Positions 58,508 through 64,000 of a stretch of DNA of 64,000 nt are shown here, piece after piece; within the stretch, counting starts at the first letter, position 1; each line of letters begins with the position of its first letter. The position numbers and the translations under genes are program-made. The DNA is from WTFV01 sp965200895. Lineage in GTDB: Bacteria; Acidobacteriota; Vicinamibacteria; Vicinamibacterales; UBA8438. The stretch spans positions 806,001-870,000 of the forward strand of contig CBDAVM010000001.1 in NCBI GenBank assembly GCA_965200895.1. Reading direction: 5' to 3'. The notes under the pieces were generated by a model. That model made no database searches. It saw nothing but the letters and a program-made list of their open reading frames with translations, and was not told the origin of the DNA.

Positions 58508-59773
58508 ATGTCAGCGACGTACTCGACATTCGCCTCCACCGTGCAGGGGGAGACCGCATTCACCGTCCTCGCCGTGGCCAAACGCCTGCTGGCGGCCGGC
58601 AAGGATGTCATCGAACTGGAGATCGGCGACAGCCCGTTCCCCACGACGCCGGCGGCGCTCGACGCGGGTGTGCGCGCGATCGGCGCGGGACACACGCGCT
58701 ACGGACCGTCGCTCGGCCTGCCGGACTTCCGTGCGGCGGCGGCCGACTACGTCAACCGGGAGTACGGCCTCGCTGTGACCGCCGACCACGTCATCGCCGG
58801 GCCGGGCGCGAAGATCTACGAGCAGTTCTTCTGTGAGGCGTTCGTTGACCCCGGCGACGGGGTGCTGGTGTTCAGCCCCCACTTCCCAACCTACCCGGCC
58901 AACATCCAGCGGCGGGGCGGGCGGATGGTGGTGTCTCGGCTGCGCGCCGCGCACGACTTCCGGCCGAGCCTCGACGACGTCGACCGCTTCCTGGCCGAGG
59001 ATCCGCGCCCGAAGGCGATCTTCCTCAACAGCCCCCACAATCCGACCGGGGGGGTCGCGACGGCGGAGGACCTCGAAGCGCTCGCCGACCGCGTTCGCGG
59101 CCGCAACGTCGCCGTGTTCAGCGACGAGCCGTACGACGCGATGGTCTGGCGCGGCCGGCACCACACGCTGCTCGGCCAGCCGGGGATGTTCGACCACTGC
59201 GTCGCCGCCTACACCTTCAGCAAGACGTTCAGCATGAGCGGCTGGCGGCTCGGGTTCGCGGTCAGCAGTCCGGCGACGGTCGAGGTGCTGGGGACGCTGG
59301 AGAACACGACGCTGTCGTGCGTGCCGCCGTTCACGCAGATGGCCGGCATGGCCGCGATGGCCGACGACGGCCCGGTGCGCGACGAACGGATGGCGGACTT
59401 CCGGCGCAAGGTGGAACTGCTCGTCGACGGCCTGAACGCCATCGACGACATTTCCTGCCTGATGCCCGGCGGGACCTTCTACGCCTTCCCGGCGGTGGCG
59501 CGGATCTGCAACCGCTACGGCATCACGTCGCACGGCCTGGCCCTGTTCCTGCTCGAGGCGGCGGACGACGCCCGCGGCGTCGCCTGCCTCGGCGGGGAAT
59601 GCTTCGGCGCGGCGGGCGGCGGCTTCCTGCGTCTGAGCTGCGCCGAGCCGGACGCGCGGCTGTCCGAGGCGGTGGCGTTCATCGCCGAGGCGGTCACCCG
59701 CGGCGACCGTGTGGCGGGCTATCTGGCGTCACACCCCGAGCACCGCCTGCCGGAGCCGTACGGCGACGACTGA
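58508..59773 (+). CDS. Class I/II PLP-dependent aminotransferase
   Basis: 421 residues from ATG 58508. The fold-type I signature includes IELEIGDSPFPTTP (substrate Gly region), HTRYGPSLGLPDFRAA, NSPHNPTGG (Asn contacting PLP), FSDEPYD (Asp/Tyr) and the Schiff-base lysine Lys239 in YTFSKTFSMSGWRLGF. The C-terminal LRLSCAEPDARL supplies the substrate-binding arginine. Aspartate or aromatic aminotransferase-type activity is likely. It follows the two-lipoyl E2 by 109 bp, so it may feed 2-oxo acids to that complex. The amino donor is not predictable. Confidence 0.88.
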   Translation: MSATYSTFASTVQGETAFTVLAVAKRLLAAGKDVIELEIGDSPFPTTPAALDAGVRAIGAGHTRYGPSLGLPDFRAAAADYVNREYGLAVTADHVIAGPGAKIYEQFFCEAFVDPGDGVLVFSPHFPTYPANIQRRGGRMVVSRLRAAHDFRPSLDDVDRFLAEDPRPKAIFLNSPHNPTGGVATAEDLEALADRVRGRNVAVFSDEPYDAMVWRGRHHTLLGQPGMFDHCVAAYTFSKTFSMSGWRLGFAVSSPATVEVLGTLENTTLSCVPPFTQMAGMAAMADDGPVRDERMADFRRKVELLVDGLNAIDDISCLMPGGTFYAFPAVARICNRYGITSHGLALFLLEAADDARGVACLGGECFGAAGGGFLRLSCAEPDARLSEAVAFIAEAVTRGDRVAGYLASHPEHRLPEPYGDD

Positions 59774-59885
59774 CCGCTCGCCGGCTCTGCTCCTGTGCGG
59801 ATGGTCGACAGCTCCGTCTCGTTATCGTGCGCCTGCGGGTCACCGACTCGGTGCCATGACGCGCACACGCGGCGCCGCTTGCTGC

Positions 59886-59891
59886 TAGACT
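59886..59891 (+). promoter_or_regulatory. -10 box before the DUF4178 gene
   Basis: TAGACT, followed by a short leader with GAGAGA as SD and ATG 59915. It probably starts transcription of the DUF4178-to-PspA set. Confidence 0.4.
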
Positions 59892-59914
59892 GAGCTTGCA
59901 GAGAGAACACGATC

Positions 59915-60463
59915 ATGGGGCTTCGGGAACGGTTGTTCGGGCGGAAGAAGGACGTGGACGACGGCCCCGATCCGCTCGCCGACCTCGTTCTGGAAAAGCT
60001 CCGGGTCGGTTATCTGGTGGACTACGACCTGCAGACGTGGCGGGTCACCGGCTACGCCCGCTACCGCTTCTCGGGCGTGGACGACATCGAGGAGTGGGAG
60101 CTGACCGCCAACGACGAACAGCGCTACCTGGAGCGGTCCGGAGACGCCTGGTCGCTGTCGCACAGGATCGCCATCGGGGACATCGCCGGCGATGTCCGGC
60201 GGCACATCCTCGATCACGAGGACCCGCCCGGGACGATCATCTTCGAGGGCGCCGCCTACCGCCTCGACGCCTCCTACGCCGGCCACATGCTGCCGGACGG
60301 GACAGGAGCCGGCGAACCGGTGATCCGCTGGGAGTTCGTCGACGAGGCCGAGACCCGCTTCGTCGGCATCGAGCAGTGGGGCGAGACCGATTTCTCGGCG
60401 GCGGCCGGCGCCGTGGTGCAGGACTACCAGTTCACGCACATCCTGCCGGGGAGTCCGACATGA
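59915..60463 (+). CDS. DUF4178 domain protein (PspA-associated set)
   Basis: 182 residues. An N-terminal MGLRERLFGRKK precedes a domain with KLRVGYLVDYDLQTWRVTGY, YRFSGVDDIEEWELTANDEQRYLERSGD and ETRFVGIEQWGETDFSAAAG, matching the DUF4178 pattern (G..vdyd..t.kV.g...y.....WeEW.L). DUF4178 genes commonly travel with DUF350, PspA-like and polyamine-related genes in envelope-stress loci, and several of those follow here. No signal peptide is present. The last ~50 nt are duplicated immediately downstream. Confidence 0.82.
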   Translation: MGLRERLFGRKKDVDDGPDPLADLVLEKLRVGYLVDYDLQTWRVTGYARYRFSGVDDIEEWELTANDEQRYLERSGDAWSLSHRIAIGDIAGDVRRHILDHEDPPGTIIFEGAAYRLDASYAGHMLPDGTGAGEPVIRWEFVDEAETRFVGIEQWGETDFSAAAGAVVQDYQFTHILPGSPT

Positions 60464-60534
60464 GCCGGCCGTTGCGTCCGCGTCGTGGCGCAGGACCACC
60501 AGTTCACCACCTCCTGCCGGGAAGTCCGACATGA
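60412..60534 (+). repeat. Duplicated gene 3' end that also supplies the next gene's start
   Basis: Copy 1 (60412-60463) is the end of the DUF4178 gene. Copy 2 (60484-60534) is a ~51-nt version with several substitutions and a one-base deletion, offset 72 bp. Both end in AGTCCGACATGA. In copy 2 that ATGA provides the ATG (60531) of the lipoprotein gene. A 24-residue frame from ATG 60460 to TGA 60534 (MSRPLRPRRG...LLPGSPT) bridges the two and could couple translation. Confidence 0.75.
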
Positions 60535-61268
60535 ACCATCGCCACCGGTCCGCTGCACGCCGCCGGCGCGCCGGGCCCGCATCCATCGTTCTGTCCTTCG
60601 CCGCGCTTCTCGCCGCCTGCGGCGCCCAGTCGCCGCTCGATCGGCTGCAGGCGCAGCTCGAGGCGTACCCGGAGTACTCGGTCATCCTGCAGGACATGAA
60701 CGAGGACCTGTTCAGCTACGCGCACCAGTACAAGGTGATCGTCGGCGAATCGCAGGCGGGCGCGGACGATCCGGTCTACCGCGAGCGGATTCTGGACTGG
60801 CAGGACGTCGGCCGCCGGACCTACGAACGCTACGAGCCGTATCTGGGCATGGTCATCCTCTCGAAGGGCCCCGACGGCGTGGACGACGACGCGCAACCGC
60901 CCGGCTACCAGCAGGTCGGCGACGAGCGCTACGGGCAGTGGCGGCAGGACAGCAGCGGCCGGTCGTTCTGGGAGTTCTACGGACAGTACGCCCTGCTGCG
61001 GGACGTCATCGGCGGCTTCGGGCGGCCGATCTACCGCGACGACTGGGAGGGTTACCGGGACTCCCGGCGGCGGGGAACGCCCTACTACGGCGGCGGATCC
61101 GGCGGCAGCGGCGGGGGGCGGGCGTACGGCACCAACGGTTCGGTCACCCGCCAGACCAACCCCGACTTCTTCCGCCGCCGGCAGGCGCGGCAGGCGGCGC
61201 AGAGCCGGTCGTTCGGTCAACGGGTCACCAGCCGCATGGCGGGCGGCATGCGCAGCTTCGGCAAGTAG
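60531..61268 (+). CDS. Conserved-type lipoprotein of the DUF4178/DUF350/PspA set
   Basis: 245 residues. The lipobox is FAALLAACGAQ (Cys30). A globular region (YPEYSVILQDMNEDLFSYAH, YKVIVGES, VYRERILDWQDVGRRTYERY, LGMVILSKGPDGVDDDAQPPGYQQVG) is followed by GGGSGGSGGG and a basic tail FFRRRQARQAAQSRSFGQRV ending in SFGK. No catalytic motif is seen. The gene is framed by DUF4178 and DUF350, and proteins with a similar Gly/Ser-rich, Arg-rich tail occur in such loci, so an envelope role is inferred. Confidence 0.72.
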   Translation: MNHRHRSAARRRRAGPASIVLSFAALLAACGAQSPLDRLQAQLEAYPEYSVILQDMNEDLFSYAHQYKVIVGESQAGADDPVYRERILDWQDVGRRTYERYEPYLGMVILSKGPDGVDDDAQPPGYQQVGDERYGQWRQDSSGRSFWEFYGQYALLRDVIGGFGRPIYRDDWEGYRDSRRRGTPYYGGGSGGSGGGRAYGTNGSVTRQTNPDFFRRRQARQAAQSRSFGQRVTSRMAGGMRSFGK

Positions 61269-61286
61269 CCGCGAGGAGAACGCGTC

Positions 61287-62129
61287 ATGACGGTGGATCA
61301 GATCCTGCCCGGCTTTCTCTACCTCGCCGTCGTGCTCGTGCTGCTGGTCGTCGGCAAGGGGGCCTACGACGGGCTGCACCGGGGCTTCGGACTGCGGACG
61401 GAACTGCTCGACAAGAACAACCTGGCGGCGGCCGTCGCGGTCGCCGGCTACTACCTGGGGCTGGCCATCGTCCTCGGCGGGGTCGTCTCCGGACCTGCCT
61501 CGTTCAGTCTGCTCGACGACGTGATCGGCCTCGTGATCTTCGGGCTGCTGGGCATCGTGCTGCTGAACCTGTCGGCCTGGATCAACGACCGGGTGGTGTT
61601 CTCGCAGTTCGCCATCGCGCGCGAGATCGTCGAGGACCGCAACACGGGCGTGGGCGTCCTCGAAGGGGCCAACTACGTCGCAGTCGGGTTGATCACGGCC
61701 GGCGCGCTGTCGGGCGAGGGCGGGCTGGCGTCCGCGCTGGCGTTCTGGCTCGGCGGGCTCGCGGCGCTGGTCATCGCCGGGATCCTGTACGACCGGATCA
61801 CGCCCTACGACCTGCACGACGAGATCGAGAAGAGCAACGTCGCGGTCGCCGTCGCCTTTGCGGGGGTGCTCATCGGCTACGGCAACGTCATCCGTCTCGC
61901 CGGCGAGGGCGACTTCGTCTCCTGGAGCGAGAGCCTGACCGGGTTCGGGTACTACACGGTCGCGGGTCTGGTCCTGATGCCGTTCGTCCGGCTCTTCGCC
62001 GACAAGGTCCTGCTTCCCGGAGCGCGGCTGGGCGACGAGCTGGTGCGTGAGCAGCCGAACCTGTGCGCCGGCGTCATCGCGGGCGCGACCTATCTGGCGG
62101 CGTCGATGCTGATCGGGTTGACGCTCTGA
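61287..62129 (+). CDS. DUF350 membrane protein (YjfL-like, duplicated domain)
   Basis: 280 residues, SD GAGGAG. Two tandem copies of the DUF350 unit, each with about three to four helices: copy 1 contains ELLDKNNLAAAVAVAGYYLGLAIVLGG, and copy 2 contains EIEKSNVAVAVAFAGVLIGYGNVIRLAGEG. The conserved N..vAv.f.G..lg..i motif (NNLAAAVAVAG and NVAVAVAFAG) is visible in both. DUF350 (E. coli YjfL type) sits beside a PspA homologue (YjfJ) in E. coli, as here. It is an inner-membrane protein of unknown activity. Confidence 0.85.
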   Translation: MTVDQILPGFLYLAVVLVLLVVGKGAYDGLHRGFGLRTELLDKNNLAAAVAVAGYYLGLAIVLGGVVSGPASFSLLDDVIGLVIFGLLGIVLLNLSAWINDRVVFSQFAIAREIVEDRNTGVGVLEGANYVAVGLITAGALSGEGGLASALAFWLGGLAALVIAGILYDRITPYDLHDEIEKSNVAVAVAFAGVLIGYGNVIRLAGEGDFVSWSESLTGFGYYTVAGLVLMPFVRLFADKVLLPGARLGDELVREQPNLCAGVIAGATYLAASMLIGLTL

Positions 62130-62230
62130 CGGTCGGAGGCGCATGCCGTGGAGTCGTCCGCCCGTCCGGGCAACCTTCCGGGGCGCCGTACCGCACCTCC
62201 CCACGCATGGCCGCAAGGAGTCCCGGGGCA

Positions 62231-62339
62231 GGCGCAAGCCGGCCATGAACAGCATCAGGTCGCGGGACGAGAGCGGCCCGGTGCGCGCCGGCAGGCCACG
62301 CATGGCGCAAGCCGGCCATGAGCAGCGTCAGGTCGCGGG
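62231..62339 (+). repeat. Duplicated start region of the K+ channel gene
   Basis: A 36-nt unit containing GGCGCAAGCCGGCCATGA and the start codon occurs at 62231-62266 and 62304-62339 (two mismatches), offset 73 bp. Copy 2 holds the true ATG 62318, whereas copy 1 has a matching ATG (62245) that opens a different frame. A shorter CCACGCATGGC match also lies upstream of each copy. Confidence 0.75.
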
Positions 62340-63370
62340 TACGGGAGTCGGCGGCGACGCTGCTCGCATTCGTGCGGCGGGAGCACCTGTTCCGCCTCCT
62401 GGGGGTGATCGTCGCGCTGGTCCTGCTCGGGGCCGCCGGGCTGAGCTGGTTCGAAGAGGACCGCCCCTTCCACGACGCGCTCTGGTGGGCCATCGTCACG
62501 CTGACGACGGTGGGCTTCGGCGACATCTCCCCGGTGTCGTTCGGCGGCCGGGCGATCGGCGTCGTGCTGATGTTCTTCGGCATCGGCGTGCTCGGCATGT
62601 TCACGGCGACCATCGCCGGCGCCTTCGTCGAGCAGCGACTGAGAAAGGACCGCGGCATGGGCGAGTACGATCTCGCGGGGCACATCGTCCTGTGCGGGTG
62701 GAACGACCGGACGAAGGAGATCCTCAAGGACCTGCGGGCGGACTCGCGCGCCGCCGACACCCCCATCGTGCTGGTGGCCGATGTCGAGAACAAGCCGGCG
62801 GCGGATGACCGACTCCACTTCGTGCGCGGCTCGGAGACGGAGGACGACCTGCGGCGTGCCGGGATCGAGAAAGCGACCACCGTCGTCCTCGTCGGCGACC
62901 GGTCGCTGGATTACCGGGCGCGCGACGCTCGGGCGGTGCTGGCGGTGCTGACGGTGAAGAGCCTCAACCCGGAGGTCTACGCCATCGTCGAGCTGGCCGG
63001 CGAGGAGAATGTCCGCCATTGCGAGCAGGCCGGGGCCGACGAGATCATCGTGGGCGCGGACCTGTGCAGCCGGGTCATCTCGACGGCCACGCTCGACCAC
63101 GGCATCTCGACCGTGCTGCGCGAGCTGCTGAGCGCTCAGGTGGGCCAGGACCTCATCACCGTCCCGGCCCCCGCCGGCTGCAACGGGCGGTCGTTCTTCG
63201 ACGTGTTCTCGGAACTGAAGCGCGAGCAGGGCATGATCGCGCTGGCGATCCAGCGCCGCGGCACCGGCGCCATCGTGACGAACCCCGACGCCGGCGCCCG
63301 CATCGGCGACGGGGACCGTCTGGTGGTGATCTCGGCGCGCGCCCGGGCCGGCGCCCCGCCGCCGGCATGA
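62318..63370 (+). CDS. K+ channel with TrkA-N (RCK) regulatory domain
   Basis: 350 residues from ATG 62318. Two helices flank the pore WWAIVTLTTVGFGDISPVSF (filter TTVGFGD at 63-69). A Rossmann RCK domain follows (HIVLCGWNDRTKEILKDL, IVLVADVENKP, FVRGSETEDDLRRAGIEKA). A TrkA-C-like end (about residues 265-345) closes the protein. It is predicted to be a gated K+ efflux or uptake channel in the inner membrane, regulated by nucleotides or divalent ions. It lies between DUF350 and YbjN/PspA genes, so membrane-potential or turgor stress is a plausible context. Confidence 0.9.
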   Translation: MSSVRSRVRESAATLLAFVRREHLFRLLGVIVALVLLGAAGLSWFEEDRPFHDALWWAIVTLTTVGFGDISPVSFGGRAIGVVLMFFGIGVLGMFTATIAGAFVEQRLRKDRGMGEYDLAGHIVLCGWNDRTKEILKDLRADSRAADTPIVLVADVENKPAADDRLHFVRGSETEDDLRRAGIEKATTVVLVGDRSLDYRARDARAVLAVLTVKSLNPEVYAIVELAGEENVRHCEQAGADEIIVGADLCSRVISTATLDHGISTVLRELLSAQVGQDLITVPAPAGCNGRSFFDVFSELKREQGMIALAIQRRGTGAIVTNPDAGARIGDGDRLVVISARARAGAPPPA

Positions 63371-63514
63371 CGCGCTGCAGTTTCTCCGCGCCGGAAGCGA
63401 ACCTGCGGGGCGCGGGGATCGTAGAACAGGGATGAGATTCCACCCGGCGGCGGGTCCGGACGCGCCGGACGCCGGCGCCGGATGTGGACGACACGCGAGG
63501 AGGCGTGACTCCAG

Positions 63515-63910
63515 ATGGCTGAGCACTACGACAAGGTCAAGGGCTACCTGCTCGACCTCGGGCTGACGATCACCGCCGAGAACGAGGCGGAGGAGCTCGT
63601 GGCGGTCGACGACGAGGAGAACGGCATCAAGTCGCTGTTCATCGACTGCGAACCGCCCATCGTCATCCTGGAGCAGTTGATCGGCCACGCGCCGAAGGAG
63701 CCCGGGGATTTCTACAAGCGGCTGCTGCAGATGAACAACACCCTGGTCCACGGCGCCTTCGTCCTCGACGACGACGCGGTGCGCATCATCTACCGCGACA
63801 CCCTGCAGCTCGCCAACCTGGATGCGAACGAGCTGGAGGGATCCATCGACGCCCTCTCGCTGGCGATGGCCGAGCACGGCGCCGAACTGCTGAGCTACCT
63901 GAAGCGCTGA
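63515..63910 (+). CDS. YbjN domain protein
   Basis: 131 residues. MAEHYDKVKGYLLDLGLTIT, then ENGIKSLFIDCEPPIVILEQLI, FYKRLLQMNNTLVHGAFVLD and VRIIYRDTLQLANLDANELEGSIDAL follow the YbjN pattern of an alpha/beta chaperone-like fold related to type III secretion chaperones (CesT-like). It has no signal, so it is cytoplasmic. It directly precedes the PspA-like gene (28 bp), and YbjN and YjfI-type small proteins often accompany PspA homologues. Probable role: modulating PspA. Confidence 0.85.
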   Translation: MAEHYDKVKGYLLDLGLTITAENEAEELVAVDDEENGIKSLFIDCEPPIVILEQLIGHAPKEPGDFYKRLLQMNNTLVHGAFVLDDDAVRIIYRDTLQLANLDANELEGSIDALSLAMAEHGAELLSYLKR

Positions 63911-63938
63911 CGACCGAAGGAGCGAAGGAGAAGGAACG

Positions 63939-64000
63939 ATGCCGAGTATCTTCCGCAGAATGTTCAAGGTGGCCCAGTCCAACGCCCACGCCGCCGTCGA
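63939..64000 (+). CDS. pspA: PspA/IM30 family protein, N-terminal end only
   Basis: It starts at ATG 63939 with SD AAGGAG, and the window ends after 20 codons (MPSIFRRMFKVAQSNAHAAV). That opening, a short amphipathic membrane-binding helix, is typical of PspA/IM30/YjfJ proteins, which polymerise on stressed inner membranes. Position after DUF4178, DUF350 and YbjN genes strongly supports the call, but only about 20 residues can be judged. Confidence 0.75.
   Translation, partial: MPSIFRRMFKVAQSNAHAAV

Noticed and set aside
1..64000. tRNA, rRNA or riboswitch genes
   Set aside because: I looked for TTCGAAT/TTCRANYC arms with cloverleaf spacing and conserved rRNA words and found none I could support. 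A covariance-model scan would be decisive.

Overview
The window is dense, GC-rich bacterial chromosome with a strong preference for G or C at third codon positions. Its gene content points to Acidobacteriota, probably a Vicinamibacteria-like lineage. Indicators are exported DUF1592/DUF1552 pairs, a DUF1549/DUF1553 plus DUF1501 pair, secreted ankyrin proteins, a TIGR02999-type ECF sigma factor beside a Ser/Thr kinase with the typical acidobacterial N-terminus, and a lone exported PQQ dehydrogenase. This assignment is inference from gene families only. I saw no rRNA, tRNA, CRISPR array or intact insertion sequence.

Layout. 1-2000: end of a DUF2911 gene, then a DHA2-type MFS exporter. 2280-13553: two successive three-gene cassettes, each an exported c-type-cytochrome-like DUF1592 protein, an overlapping DUF1552 protein with an RR signal, and a secreted ankyrin protein. 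13666-23693: envelope and secreted functions (sialidase-like lipoprotein, lytic transglycosylase, small ion channel, M20 peptidase, PQQ dehydrogenase, cytochrome b, MBOAT acyltransferase). 23766-26293: an ECF sigma / anti-sigma / Spy-like stress locus in which the anti-sigma gene is split by an in-frame TAG. 26447-29134: a NYN plus cold-shock-domain protein and an AAA/DUF4143 ATPase. 29357-34492: large PSD1 cytochrome plus DUF1501 pair. 34577-39512: NYN plus OST-HTH protein, tandem beta-lactamase-fold hydrolases and a Tsx-like porin. 39633-43187: small coupled genes, a truncated alarmone-synthetase-like fragment, and a sigma/kinase pair. 43264-48591: sulfatase, exported HpcH/HpaI-like aldolase, M1 aminopeptidase and Hsp20. 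48819-51577: small genes and a decayed stretch with relics that look like a lost restriction-modification/helicase locus. 51578-59773: S9 peptidase, an unrecognised HEIGH metalloprotease coupled to a two-lipoyl E2, and an aminotransferase. 59915-64000: a DUF4178 / lipoprotein / DUF350 / K+ channel / YbjN / PspA envelope-stress island that runs off the end.

How the genes fit together. Most products are exported (signal peptides, lipoboxes, RR signals), which suggests an envelope specialised in periplasmic redox and polymer degradation. The sigma/anti-sigma/Spy locus, Hsp20 and the PspA island handle envelope or protein stress.

Three genome-scale patterns stand out. First, imperfect short direct duplications recur next to gene ends and starts, in four places at an offset of 72-73 bp. 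Second, -10-like hexamers often lie 7-10 nt upstream of start codons, implying leaderless mRNAs. Third, several genes carry single-base lesions (an in-frame TAG and two one-base frameshifts). These lesions are either real decay or assembly error and should be checked against reads. All calls were made by eye, and no database search was run.
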